From positions 105,581,302 through 105,645,301 of the forward strand of contig NC_088783.1 in the NCBI RefSeq assembly GCF_958450345.1: a stretch of DNA of 64,000 nt. Direction: 5' to 3'. The stretch is from Calliphora vicina. Its lineage: Eukaryota; Arthropoda; Insecta; Diptera; Calliphoridae. The notes under the pieces are model-generated. The model saw only the letters and a list, made by a program, of their open reading frames with translations, was not told the DNA's origin and did no database searches. The translations under genes were made by a program, and so were the position numbers. Positions 26,721 through 40,670 of this stretch are shown piece by piece (position 1 is the first letter of the stretch; each line of letters begins with the position of its first letter).

Positions 26721-29700
26721 GTTAAAATATAAATTTCCATAACAGTTCAGTTCAAATAAGTATCTGTTTGGGCACTTTCAACATCGAATTTATGGGAGAT
26801 TTGTCGTACAGCTCAAATTTAAACTTGAACTGAAGAAGCTTGCCTTAAAATTTTTTTTTCATTTATCAATTCGTTTCTAAATTTCTATAATTATTTAATT
26901 ATTTTTACATACAACAAATTTTTGAATATCCGCAAGGTCCAACTCCATTGTGGACCTATGGTTTCTAGGGTAAAGTTGCTTAGATTTCTTCGTAGTATCA
27001 TATCTCCCCTAAAATATATGTTTTTATATATATTTTTTTAAAGTCATTCGAATATATACAGCGAAATTATGAATAAAAAATTCCGCGGGAGTTTGTTCCA
27101 CGGGAGTTTTTTCCCATTGAATTTGAATAGGAAAAATGAGAAAAGGGGAAAAACTCACTATTTGACTACACACCACTCTCTCTACCAAAATCACTCAAAC
27201 ATTTTTATTAAAAATATTATATTTCTTTGATGTCTGTGACCATAAACTTTCCAAAAATGATTCATTCTTATCATTCCCAACAAAAGATGAGTAAAAAATA
27301 AAACAATTCATGAAATATTATCTTGAAAATTATGATTAGTAATCTGGCAATCTAAAAAGATGCACTATAAACAAACAGCTTCTCTCCAGTCACTCTCCCT
27401 CTCTCTTTAATGTTCACTCTTTGAGTTGTAAATTTTGGGCAATGATAAACAAAACGACAGGGTTGTAAATAAAAGGCATAGTGCGTAAACAATAAGAAAA
27501 GTTGTAGGATTCTTTTTTGTAGAGAAATGTAATTGAACTTAAAAAGGTATAAATATAAAAAGGATTAATATTGTAATATTGCGAAATTCTTATGTTTGTT
27601 TTTTTTAATTATAAAATACCTGAAGTCTTACAAATAGAAACTTTCTTATGCAGTTTTTTTTTTAATTTTTCTGAAAATCGTGAAAACATAGTACTAGAAT
27701 TTGAACCCGTACATGATTTTCTATGAAATTATGCCTAATTTTTTCCAATAAAATCCTTCGATGTAAAAAATTCTTTAAGTAAAACGTACAAAGTGTTTGT
27801 TTAGAAGATTTTGTAAAAATCTGTTTTACCGAATAAAAGGGTTAGTCTAGTTTTAAAGCTTCGCAATTATTTTTTTGTCCTTAAACTATTTAATTTTAAC
27901 AGATTTTATTTGTAAAACTTTAAAATTTAAAGCCCTAGACAGCATGTCCCCTTAACCATAACATTATTTAAACAGGGGTTTTAAAATCTTTTGTTAATCT
28001 TTTTCAATATGTAAATTAGCGAAAAAACCATGACAATTTGAAAAGCCCAACAAATCCAAAGCTAGAGGAAATTACATAACTAAACAGAGGGTGTTTTCTG
28101 CTAAAAAAAAAGGGTTGAAGAATTTTTGTCAACTCCTATTTTAAACAAGCAAAATGATGACAGCTAATAATTTGCACAATTGTATTAAAAAACAAAAAAA
28201 ATGTGAAATGTTTCTTTTTTTATTATCAGAATAGCAACAAATAAGTGATTGTTAAACAATAAGAATTTTTTTTGAATAAAAACAGCGAAAGCTGTTTCCA
28301 AATAGTTGTTTGTGTATAAATTAAAAATTTACTTACTCTACATACAAATGACATGCGTCATCAGTTTAAATTTGGTTACGAAAAAAAGGTGTAAAGCATA
28401 TGGAAGAAATACAGGCCAACTACAACTAAGCTGTAAAAGTACAACCACAGAAAATGCAGAAATGGTCAAAATAAAAACAGACAAAAAGAGACACCCGTAT
28501 AATTTAACAGCTGCCGCTTCAGCAGGAGTTGTCTCTATAAGGTGATCTTGCCTGCTCTTTAAATAATGACAGGCTTTATTATAAAGTAGATATAAAATTA
28601 ACATAAAGAAGATTTTGTTTAACTTAAAAAACAGCAGGACTTGAAAATAATTTTTTACAAAATGTATAAAAATTCCAGGCAATTATTACAAAATGTCAAA
28701 TGTTAACAAAAAATAATAAATTTCCACCTTAAACCTTAACCAATACGTTTCTAATTATAATTTTTGGCCTTTAGTTTCTTTTTTTTAATTTTTTAATTAG
28801 CCATGCTTGACAAAACATGTCCCTATATCTAAAGAAAATTTCACAAAAATATAAATTTAATAATGTCTTTAAGTTTTAAACTAAGTACTTGACAAAGAAC
28901 AAGAAACAAAAAATACAATAGAATTCAAATTTGGTAGCTCTCAACACACAGCAAGGGGTCGTTGTATAACAAATAAGCAAGAGTTTTACTTTTAAAATAT
29001 GTATAAAAAAAGAAGCATTAAAGAAAAGTACTTGAACTGCTAACTACTACACTTTTTAACAAGTCTGCCATAAGTAGCCATATTACAATTTAAATAATCT
29101 AACGGTTAACTCGTCTCATCTCATTTTCTTTACACACAAATATGCATGTGCTCTTGTAAACAAAAGTAATGACAAGTGCAAATAACAGTACAATGTTATT
29201 ATGTTGTTGTTGCTATTACTGCATATTTTTACAGCTGAACATTAACATACATATGTATTAAAGTATGTGTGCATTCTAATGTAATCATTATTTATGCATG
29301 TGTAAATTAATGAGAGAAAACTAAACCCGGTTACTCTCTTATTAATACGATAAAGGATAATTACTTGTTATATTACTTTATTGATATCAATCGCTACATT
29401 TTTTTCTTTTTGTTGTTTTTTTATCCTTTTATTGTGTGTGTGTGTTCCATACAATCAATATGATTAGTCATTTAGAAATGTCATATTGAGAGAACTGTTG
29501 CCCCTTAAGTAATGAGTAACCAGTTAACTGTATTGTATTAAAAAACATGGCAGCTGTTTTAGGTGGTTCATTATTACACACGTACTCTGCCACAAACAAT
29601 GACATTTTAATCCTTTCTATTAACAAAAGACTAGAAATGGTTGGATAGTTTTTATCCTATGGCGCAAAATATTAATGCAAAAAAATATATAGTTTGTTAC

Positions 29701-29828
29701 AATAAAAAAGTTAAGCCAGAAAGAGGAAGGCTTCACAATGAGATGAGTTACAAAAAATAGAACGTTAAAGAAACAGCTGCTTAATTTGAAATATAGCATG
29801 AAGCAAACATAATATCAAAAGGAAATAA
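26721..29828. other. AT-rich non-coding stretch
   Basis: No gene is supported. At 27064-27130 there is a fragment related to the MITE-like ends at 4802 and 53302 (AATTATGAATAAAA then TTCCGCGGGAG). The 79-aa (+) and 114-aa (-) frames near 28300-28680 overlap each other, lack recognisable features and are not called. Confidence 0.45.
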
Positions 29829-32800
29829 GGTTACTTTACAAGTAAGTAACCATTTGAAAATAGCAATTTTTTATGTTCTTAGATACAACTTAAACATAAA
29901 TCGAGTCAAACAAATATTAGCAACACAAGAACTATTATTGAAACTATGGTTACTTAAAAAAGTAACCATTTTATAAGTAATCATTTTAATTAAAATTGTT
30001 TTATGCAAATAAATCTATATGTACATATATTAAAAACAAATTAACTAAAATTCCAGTTAATGATTACTTAAAATTTTAGACATACGAGTATTTTAAAAGT
30101 AACCATTTGATACTTAAAAATTTTTCCCAACATTTTCTATGTTTATTAAGAAAACAAAGTAAAATTAAAACTGAAACAATATAAAAACCATGGTTACTTA
30201 TAAAAGTAACCATTAGCTAAAATTAATATAATCATAAAAAAATTTAAATTATTATTAAATTTAAAAGAAAAATTTACCTTTTACACAAAAAAACTAATTT
30301 TATTAAAAGGTTACTTACAAAAGTAACCATTTTATTTCGAATTGAAGAAATATAAATTAAAACAACATAAGGAAATTTTTCAGTAACAAATGTAACTAAA
30401 GAAAAAATTACAACAATGTTAAATTAACTGAAAACAATATAAAAACCATGGTTATTTATAAAAGTAACCATTAGCTAAAATTAATATAATCTTAAAAAAT
30501 TCTAATTATTATTAAATTAAAAAGAAAAATTTATCTATTTCACAAAAAAAATATTTCAATTAGTGGTTACTTACAAAGTAACCATTTTATTTCAAATTGA
30601 AGAAATATAAATTAAACCAAAATAAACCAGTAACTATAGAAACAATTCGAACAAAGTTAAATTGACTGAAAAAAAATATAAAAACAATGGTTACTTAAAA
30701 AAAATTAACCATTAGCTAAAATTACTATAATCTTAAAAAATCAAAATTATTATTAAATTAATTTTAATTAATGGTTACTTACAAAAGTAACCATTATATT
30801 TCGTATTGAAGAAGCACTAAAAAGCCATAGTTTCATGACTTTATAAATTAAACCAAAATAAGGAAAGTTTTCACAAACAAAAGTAACTAAAAATAATGGT
30901 TACTTGTAAAAATAAAAAAAGTAACCGTGTCTTTTTTATATATTTTCAGGATTTTTTTTTGTTTTTTTTAACAATGAAAAGATGATTCTTAACCAAATTT
31001 ATATATTTAAGATTAAAAAAACTTTTTTCAATTAAATGAAATGGTTACTTACAAAAGTAACCATTTTATATAGACTTGTAGAATGTATTTGTTAATTGAT
31101 TTATAAACTAAGATGAAAAAATTAAATTTTGTGTAACAAAATTAGTTAAAATGAGTGGTTACTTACAAAAATATAGAAGTAACCGGTTGTTTTTTTTTAT
31201 ACATTTTAAGCATTTTTTTATTTGTTTGGAATAGCTAGATGCCATGTTTACTAAATTCATATATTTTGGATAGAACAATTTATTTTATTCAACATAATGA
31301 AATGGTTACTTACAAAAGTAACCATTTTATATAGATTTGAAGAATGTATATGTTAATTGATTTATAAACTAAGATGAAAAAATAAAATTTTGTGTAACAA
31401 AAGTAGTTAAAATTAGTGGTTACTTACAAAAATATAAAAGTAACCGGTTGTTTTTTATACATTTTAAGAATTTTTTTATTTGTTTGCAATAGCTAGATGC
31501 CATGTTTACTAAATTCATATATTTTGGATAGAACAATTTATTTTATTCAACAAAATTAAATGGTTACTTACAAAAGTAACCATTTTATATAGACTTGTAG
31601 AATGCATTTGTTAATTGATTTATAAACTATGATGGAAAAACAAAATTTTCTGTAACAAAATTAGTTAAAATGAGTGGTTACTTACAAAAATATAAAAGTA
31701 ACCGTTTGTTTTTTTTTATACATTTTAAGCATTTTTTTATTTGTTTGCAATAGCTAGATGCCATGTTTACTAAATTCACATATTTTGGATATAAAAATTT
31801 AGTTTATTCAACAAAATGAAATGGTTACTTACAAAAGTAACCATTTTATATAGATTTGTAGAATGTATATATTAATTAATTTATAAACTAAGATAAAAAA
31901 AATGAACTTTTATATAACAAAAGTAGTTAAAATGAGTGGTTACTTAAAAAAATATAAAAGTAACCGTTTCTTTTTTTACACATTTTAAGCATTTTTTGTA
32001 TTTTTTTGCAATAACTAGATGGCTTTTTAACTAAATTCATATATTTAGTATAGAAAAAAGTATTATATTCAACAAAATTAAATGGTTACTCATATAAATA
32101 ACGATTTTTTTTTAATTTGCAAAAACAATAAAAAAAAATAAATGTCAGTTAAAATGGAATTGCAAAAGGGAATTTTTTTTTGTACACAAGTACTTCAAAA
32201 TAATTATAACTTGCAAAAATATAAAAGTAACCGTTTGTTTATTAAATATTTTCAACATTTTTTACTTTTGTTTGCCTTTAAATGATGAATTTCCAACTAA
32301 TTTTACATATTTTAAATTAAAAAATTATTTTATTCAATAAAATTTAATGATTACTTACAAAAGTAACCACTTCATATGGATTCGTAAAGAGAATATAAAG
32401 TCGATATATAAATAAATTGTAAATTAAACAGATAAAATTAAGTTTTCTTTAACAAAAGTAATAGGAAATAATGATTACTTAAACAAATTGAAAGTAACCG
32501 CTTGTTTATTAAATATAAAATAACCGGTTTTTTAATTACATTTTCAGCATTTTTTGATTTTGTTATATAAATTAAATAAAGCAAATTAGCTTTTTTGTAG
32601 CATAATATAGTTGAATATAATGGTTACTTGAAAAATTATAAAAGTAACCGTTTCTTTTTTATATACTCTCATTATTTTTTTAATTTTTTAAGAATAAGAA
32701 AATGCTGTTTAAACAAAATCTATATATTCAATGTAAAAAAATAACTTATTTGTAACTGAAAACAGTTAAAATGTATGGTTACTTAAAAAAATATAAAAGT

Positions 32801-35800
32801 AACCGGTTTTTTTGATTACATTTTCAGCATTATTTGATTTTGTTTTATAAATTAAATAAAGCAAATTAGCTTTTTTGCAGCATAATATAGTTAAACATAA
32901 TGGTTACTTGACAAATTTTAAAAGTAACCGTTACTTTTTTACTAATTTCAAGAGTTTTTTATTTTTTTTGGCTTTAAAAAAAGCTGTTTAAATAAAATTT
33001 ATATATTTAAAATAAAAACAATGTAAAATGGCCTAAAAATTAATGGTTACTTACAAAAGTAACCATATTTTTTTTTTTGCAAAATCACCTGGCATTTTTG
33101 TGTGTAATGATTATTTAGCGTTTTCTTGGGTAATTAAGCGTGCATTAACACCAATCAAAATAAAATTTATTTCTTAACAATTCATATAACTTTTACTTAA
33201 ATAAAATATGATTTTTGTTGCGTTTTTAATTAAAACATTTCTTGTAAAATATGTATTAAGTCAGGGTATACAACTAAAATCATTAATCTTAAATACAAAA
33301 ACACATATGACTTTAAATGATTAATAACTCAATACTAATAAAATAAAGCAAAAGTTTATTTCGTATAAATATTTGTTGCAAAATTATAATGAACTATTAC
33401 AAAGAAATTGTTATTTTTTTAAAGAAAATTAAATTTTCCCATGAAATTTTAAGGATTTCAAAGAATAATTTTTCCAGAATTTGCATATTTTTATAAAAAA
33501 ATGTAGAAAATTTTTAATATTTATGAGATCATTGATAATATTCATAGAAAAAATCCTTTGCAAATAACTATTGTGTTAAAGATTTTAGTTTTAATCCAAC
33601 TTCTTTAAAAGAAAATTTCCTTTTTTGTCTTCTACAGCTGTAAAACTGAACCCCTTTTTCAAAATTTACATTCTTTAAAACTCAGCAGTTTTATTGTTTT
33701 ATTAAACTCAAATGCAATCGAGTGTAATAAAATAGTTTTGTTTTTTTTTGTCAAGCCTAAAAAATTAATAAATTTGCATTTCTTTTCCATAAAGAAACAA
33801 CTTTTTTTAAAAAGGGTTTATTTGATTTCCAGACAACAAAGAACTTAAAAACTCCCCTAATATAATATAAGATGGAAATTTTTAAATAGGATAGTTGTTC
33901 CCGGATGACTTTTGTAAGCAGCCCTTTTTTCTTAAAGGATTTCCTTTGTGTTTTTAAAGAGTTTGCCTCGGGGTAAAACAAAAAATAAATCAATGACATT
34001 ATCTTAAAAGCAATAGCTAAACATTATTGGGTGTTGAGTAATTTGCGGGAAATTTATGTGAAAATTGATTCCAGATAATGTATTGTTTAAAAAAGGTGGA
34101 AAATTCCACGAAAATTTTGTAATTTTCAATAATTATATGCATCAAAAATTAATGGTTCAAAATGAAAGTACTTCAAAAGAATGGTTACTTGCAAAAATAT
34201 AAAAGTAACCGTTAGTTTTTTTTTTAAATTTTCAGAATTTTTAATTTAAGTTTACTTTAAAATAATAATAATTCAACCGAATTTATGTATTTGAGATTAA
34301 AAAGTACATATATGCACTAAAAATTAATGGTTACTTACATAAGTAACCACTTCAGGAAGTGATAATTTATTATAAGTTTTTTGTATTACAATTTTGAATA
34401 AATTTATAACAGAAAAATAAAATTATTGTAACAGGAAGTACTTTAAAAGAATGGTTACTTACAAAAATATTAAAGTAACCGTTAGTTTTTTTATATTTCC
34501 AGATTTTTTCATTTCAGTTTACTTTAAAATAATAATAATTAAACGGCTTAATATATTTAAGATTAAAAAGTAATTATATGAACCAAAAATTAATGGTTAC
34601 TTACAAAAGTAACCACTTCAGGAAGTGATACTTTATCCTAATGTCTATTACAATTTTGCATAAATTAAACACAGAAAATTAACATTCCTGGAGCATAAAG
34701 CACTTCAAAATAATGGTTACTTCCAAAAATATAAAAGTAACCATTTAATTTTTTAGATATTTTCAGATTTTTTACATTTCTTAGCATTAAAAATATGATC
34801 TGTTAACTAAATTTACATATTTAATATAAAAAAATAATTATATGCACCAAAAATTAATGGTTACTTACAAAAGTAACCATTTTTTAGAAGGATAAATGAA
34901 CCTAATATTTGTGTATTAAGATTTTTAATGAATTAAACACGGCAAACTATCTAGTTTGTTATATAAAGTACTTCAAAAGACTGGTTACTTGCAAAAATAT
35001 AAAAGTAACCATTTAATTTTTTAAATTTTTTACATCTCTTAGCATTAAAATGATGAATAATATTTATATTTTTAATATCAAAAATTAGGTGTATGCAATA
35101 GAAATTAATGGTTACTTACTAAAGTAACCATTTCAGAAAGTGTTATTAGTATTTTCAATGAAATAAACACAAAAAATTAACTTTGTTGTAACATAAAGTA
35201 CTTTAAAAGAATGGTTACTTAAAAAAATATAAAAGTAACCGTTAAATTTTCTACAAATTTTCAGCATTTTTTACCTTTCATAGCATTAAAATGATGATGT
35301 TTTAGCAAAATTTATTTGTTTAATATAAAAAAATAAGTATATGCTATAAAAATCAATGGTTACTTACAAAAGTAACCATTTCAGAAAGTGGTATTAAAAT
35401 TTTTAATAAAATAAACCCAACAAATTAACTTCATTGTAACATAAAGTACTTCAAAAGAATGGTTACTTGCTGAAATATTAAAGTAACCGCCTAATTTTTA
35501 ACATATTTTCAGGATTTTTTAAATTTTTTAGCATTAAAATGATGATGTTTTAAAAATATTTATATTTTTAATATAAAAAAGTAAGTATATGCTATAAAAA
35601 TGAACGGTTACTTGCAAAAGTAACCATTTCAGTAAGTGATATTAACATTTTGTATAAACTAAACACAAAAAATTAACTTTGTTGTAACATAAAGTACTTT
35701 AAAAGAATGATTACCTAAAAAAATATAAAAGTAACCGTTTAATTTTTTTACAAATTTTTAGCATTTTTTACACATTTTAGCATTAAAATGATGTTGTTTA

Positions 35801-36440
35801 AGCAAAATTTATTTGTTTAATATAAAAAAATAAGTATATGCTATAAAAATCAATGGTTACTTGCAAAAGTAACCATTTAAGAAAGTGATATTAACATTTT
35901 GTATAAACTAAACACAAAAAATTAACTTTCTTGTAACATAAAGTACTTTAAAAGAATGGTTACTTACAAAAATATAAAAGTAACCGTTTAATTTTTAACA
36001 CATTTTCAGCATTTTTTACACATTTTAGCATTAAAATGATGATGTTTTAGAAAAATTTATTTGTTTAATATAAAAAAAATAAGTATATGCTATAAAAATC
36101 AATGGTTACTTACAAAAGTAACCATTTCAGAAAGTGATATTAAAATTTTTAATAAAATAAACACAAAAAATTAACTTTCTTGTGACATTAAGTACTTTAA
36201 AAGAATGGTTACTTAATTTTTTACATATTTTCAGCATTTTAATCATTTCCTAGCATTAACAATATGATCTGTTAACAAAATGTATGTATATAGTATAAAA
36301 CAATAATTTTATACTCTAAAAATTAATGGTTACTTGTTTAAAATTAATGGTTATTTTAAATATTTGTATTTTAAAATTATGCTTAAATTATATTAAAAAG
36401 TTGTTAAAATAATGATTACTTAGGAAAGTAACCGATTACT
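29829..36440. repeat. Tandem repeat family B: paired GGTTACTT/AAGTAACC hairpins
   Basis: This 6.6-kb array has a unit of about 250 bp with two hairpin boxes roughly 125 bp apart. The short box is TGGTTACTT, a 4-nt loop (ACAA), AAGTAACCA: 9-bp perfect arms, for example near 30309, 31040, 31300, 31560, 34590, 35355 and 36103. The long box is GGTTACTT, about 11-12 nt (ACAAAAATATAA type), AAGTAACC, for example near 30897, 31155, 31418, 31676, 34450, 34981 and 35957. The order short-long alternates. Arms stay intact in most copies while spacers drift; a few copies have one-arm substitutions (near 30447, 32347 and 35707). About 33070-34140 lacks boxes and may be an insertion. No coding potential. 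Confidence 0.9.
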
Positions 36441-38530
36441 AGTTAACCATGTTTACATTTTTAATATGTTCTGTTTCCAAAGAAAATCGTTTTATCTTTT
36501 CTTTATTTTTAAACAGGAAATTGCATAATTCGTTTAAATTCTTAAATTTAAGTCAATTTTTTTTGCTAATTTTCTGCAACAGTTTTGAAAGAAAGAAATG
36601 CAATTTCTTTGTCTTATGTTATGCATATTTAAACAAAAAAGAAATTCAAGTAAAAGAACACATTATTCAAACCAACCATATGTATTGTCCTTTAAAATTG
36701 AATTTAATCTTGAGTAATTTCACAAAACAAGATTATCTTTATAATCATTTTAAACATTAACTTTTGTTGTTGTTGCTGCTGCTGCTTGCCTTCAATTTAA
36801 ACTCTGTTGCAGAAGACGACACAACAATAAATATTGTTTACTGGACAATATTGAGAAACATGTGGTCAATTGCTTTGAAAATATTGTGTGCATTTATTTA
36901 CAAGAAATTCTATACGAAACAATAAAATATATCTACAAGAAAGAAAGAAATACAGAAAAATAACAAACTGTGTTTTGTTCAAATTCAAAATACCCAGGCA
37001 AATGACACTTAATATGCACAAATGTATACGACACGAACTCTGGCTAAAAGAGAGAGGGACATTAAGAAGAGGAAGAAAATGTAAACAAAATAACATAATT
37101 GTTTGAATGAATGTATGGAGATGTGTGTATGCATGTGAGCACAACTGGCGTCTTAAAGTAGTTAACATTATTGTTGTAATAAGGAAACAACAACTATAAA
37201 AACTGTGAATAGAAAGAAAGAGAGAGACAACAATTGATAGAAAAAAGGGTCTGTCTATAAGAAAGGTACCAAAATAATCATGTGTGTGTGCTTGTATGCT
37301 TACTACATGAGGTCAGAGGTCAGTTGTTTTTTTAAGAAAAAACCATAAGTTTTGATTTGTTGTAGTTTCTTATCTTTGTAGAATTCAAAACAAAAGTAAA
37401 ATAACTGAAAAAAGTAAAATTTAAAAAGTAAAACCAGCCAGATAAGAAAGGTGTCACATTTATGTAAACTTGTTTTTTTGTTTACATCTGTTTTGTTTTG
37501 ACTGTCGTTTTCATATTTCTTTTTTATGTTTTTTTTACTTAAATAATGTAAAAAAATCTGTTAAATTTTATGTAATTCATGTAATATTTTTATGGTTTTT
37601 AAAGAGCTGTTTATTTGAAATAAAATTTGACAGTTTTTAAGGGGAGATTTTTAAATATGATTTATGTTTGAAAAAAGGAATTTTTAATTTTATTTAATTG
37701 CGTTTTAAACAACTTTAAATTAAAAAAAATTAATAGAAAACAGGATTTGCAAAGCAAGTTTTATAGCTACAAATCCTAGATATTTGGGTATAGAACTTAA
37801 AATAAAAGGAATTCATTTTGACATGATAGTTTTACAATATTTTATTTTAGAAATTCTAATAGATCTAAGGGCTTGATTCAAAAACACGGCCGGAAAACCA
37901 TTTCTGGTTGGAAAATGTGAAATAGTTGTAAGAATATAAACAATGAGCTCTTTTTGTAGCGTTTTTAAATAAATCGTTTGTGAAAAGGTGATTTTTTTTT
38001 TATAATTTTTAAGATTAATAATCAGTTTTGAAGATAATAAAGAGCTCGTTAACCTTTAGAAATACTTTCGCATTCTTTTCATAGTAGTTTCATAGTATTG
38101 TCGAGTATTCATACTTCTTGACCTTCTTCCCGACAATTCTCTCCTGAAAAACCTACTTCTTAATCTCCAGAGTATCCATGATTACAAAAAAGCTTATAAA
38201 ATCTGACAGATAGTTTTCTTCGCTAATTGGGACCGGAGAAACGGGACTCAAACCGAAGCACGATTTTCCATACATTTGTATTGATTTTCATTTAATTGGT
38301 TCCGAGATTTATAATTTTAGCTGAAAAATATATTTTTCAATAAAAAAAATGCCAATCGAAGCACTAACGACGCAACTTCAAAGTCATGCGACGCAAACTG
38401 AAACAAAAACGACACAACTTCGAAATCACAGAAATCACAGAACCGGGGTATTGGTGTATTGGGAAAAAAGATCTCCGTGGGGCTAAATCTGTAGAGATAC
38501 GGGAATTTTTAAGGCCAAATCGTTATATCG
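36441..38530. other. AT-rich non-coding stretch
   Basis: Nothing recognisable. The 103-aa (+) and 100-aa (-) frames at 36449-37168 are Phe/Leu/Asn/Lys-rich and lack any known feature. From about 38220 to 38530 the sequence is less AT-rich and may belong to an unidentified element next to the mariner relic. Confidence 0.4.
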
Positions 38531-39210
38531 AAGGTGGGCCAATAAGTCCGAGACTTTTTCAATTTCCAAGACTGCTCCTGTCAAAATGCATCGGTCAGTT
38601 GACTCCTGTCAAAATTTGAACTAGCTGAGTCATTTAGTTTGTGTTTGACAGAGATTGACAGTTGACTACCTAGTGATTTGAGGAGAAAATGCGAAAAAGT
38701 AAATTTCGTCTGCCCATTAGCAATATTTTATGCCATCAATCAAATCAAAGCTAAGATTGATAAATAATATGGGATCTCTAGACAATCAATATCAAAGGTA
38801 AAAAAGTGGTGTATTGAATTTCGTTGTGGCCGTATAGGCACGGAAGGTGCCGAAACAATTGAAAAAAATCACGATATGGTGTTGATCGGAGATTGAAAGT
38901 GCGAGAGATTTTGGAAGCCACAGGCATCTCACATGGCTGTGGCACTTGCTCAAAATCGGATACACAAAAAGGGTACTCAAATCTGCAGTTTCCATGGATA
39001 AAATCCATGAATTAAGCTACGAATTGCTCCCTCATTGACTATTTATTTCCAAACCTGAAAAAATGGCCTGGCGGAGAGATTTGACTCCAAACGATGAAAT
39101 CATCTCACAAAAAATACCTATTTTGATAGGTAAGTCTCCAAAGAGACTTATGTTGAAAAATAAATGATTTTTTTTTATCAAAAAACCTATGTTGTGTTTT
39201 AAAGTTTACT
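38530..39210 (+). pseudogene. Second mariner relic, internally deleted
   Basis: The left end GGTGGGCCAATAAGTCCGAG (38535) resembles mariner terminal repeats. Translation of about 38780-38990 gives SKVKKWCIEFRCGR, then TIEKNHDMVL, then KVREILEATGISHG, the N-terminal DNA-binding region of a mariner transposase. Downstream WRRDLTPNDEII (about 39070) is mariner-like, but the catalytic core between is missing. The element fades near 39210 after ATGTTGAAAAATAAATG, typical of a mariner 3' end. Stops and frameshifts are present. It differs from the 25.5-kb copy, so it is a separate lineage. Confidence 0.7.
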
Positions 39211-39399
39211 GTTTCAACTTTTCCTTAGCTGATTTTGTAATAAATCCAGTTTTCATTTTAGATTAAGAAACAATACAAAATCACTCTTGATTATTACGTA
39301 ATCTCTGGCTAAAAATTCTCTCTTTCATCAAACTCTCTCATAATCTCTGGTTAACAATTATCTCTTTTGTCCAAAAGTTGTTATTTTTTCTTATCATAG

Positions 39400-39822
39400 A
39401 ATAGAGACGTCTGTTTAAGAGGAGGCCTCTTCTCCACAAATGGCTGAGATATGAGGAAAAAACCAGGACAATCTCGATTTTTAACCTATATCTGAATTAC
39501 TAAATCATTAATATAGACAATATGGAGATCTAATGATAGATATTTCTAAGACCTTTGCAACAACGTATATAAGACCATAGTAAGTTTGACCTACAATGGG
39601 TCAAAATCGGAAAAAATATTTTTTAACCCGAATTTTTTTCACCAAAAAAAAAAAAAATTTAAAAAACCAAAAACTAAAATTTTTCCAAAAAATGAAAAAA
39701 ACAACTGGAAAAAAATAAATTTTGTTTACCTAAAAATATTTAAAATTTGTATTTTGAAGTAATTTGGTGAAGGGTATATAAGATTCGGCACAGCCGAATA
39801 TAGCTCTCATACTTGTTAAATA
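39400..39822 (-). mobile_element. Interspersed element, copy 1 (AACAAGTATGAGAGCT start)
   Basis: Read on the minus strand it starts AACAAGTATGAGAGCTATAT, contains the small palindrome ATTCGGC-TGT-GCCGAAT, then TATACCCTTCACC, an A/T-homopolymer region, TTTGACCCATTGTAGG and ATATCTATCATTAGAT. Two further copies are at 49190-49795 and 55944-56600. It is non-coding here and I cannot place it in a superfamily. Confidence 0.65.
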
Positions 39823-40340
39823 AAATCAAAGTAAATAAGACAATTATATGACATTGTTGGTCAACATATCCATCTTGAATCCCAAGGTTTTGAGTATTAT
39901 TTTCCCTTGTATTTTCCTTTTTCAAGAATATCGAAGTAAAATTGGATATTTGTATGACCTTGTTGGTCATCAGATTCTTATACACCGATCAACCAAAAGA
40001 AACTCCACGTTTCGGTTATTATTTCGCCTCTGCAATATTTTCGATGAATCATTTATTCATGATTGGTTTCAAAAAGGTTCAATTGTTCTTAAATATCGAC
40101 AAACACTCCATTGAAATAGTCATACGAATGCATTTATTGCAATAAATATCTTGCTTATAGATTCTATATACCCTAAGTACATGATTTTCCCAATAATTTG
40201 GTTTCACTTATATATAGCATCTCAACCTTGCGAACGATAAAATAAAACGTTTGCCATTTCAACAGAATCCAATTAAAAAGATTTACAAAATGAAACTGGC
40301 AAATTACAATGCTTTAGGGCGCCACATCCAAGGCGAATTC

Positions 40341-40670
40341 TGTCAAACAGCTGTTAACTTTTTTCGCTTGTTTGGTTCTTGCAACTGTTGTTTTTGTATG
40401 AATTCGCCTTATCCTGAAACAGAATTTAAGCTTCCTGACTTTTGAAATAAATTAAATCGCTTAATTAATAATAGATTCTAAAGAGCAGCTGAACAATTTT
40501 CATTGAGGTGGGGTCTGTCAAACAGCTGTTTACTTTTTTCACTAGTTTGGTTTTTGCAATTGTTGTTTTTGTATGAATTCGCCTTGGCCTTATCTTTAAA
40601 CAGAATTTAAGCTGCCTGACTTTTGAAATAAATAAAATCGCTTAATTAATAATAGATTCTATGCCTCAAT
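40341..40670. repeat. Tandem duplication, period 175 bp
   Basis: TGTCAAACAGCTGTTAACTT at 40341 recurs at 40516 and the copies stay alignable through GTATGAATTCGCCTT, CAGAATTTAAGCT and CGCTTAATTAATAATAG. Two copies only, moderately diverged. A 64-aa frame in the first copy is not called. Confidence 0.7.

Noticed and set aside
28306..28682. 79-aa (+) and 114-aa (-) frames as small genes
   Set aside because: They overlap on opposite strands and neither has a recognisable domain or TATA/poly(A) context as seen for the proteases. The membrane-like minus frame is A/T-driven.
29829..36440. CRISPR-like array (palindromic repeats at regular spacing)
   Set aside because: The organism is clearly a eukaryote, spacers are alignable to one another and there are no cas genes; it is a satellite-type repeat.
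36449..37168. 103-aa (+) and 100-aa (-) frames
   Set aside because: Overlapping opposite-strand low-complexity frames with no supporting feature.
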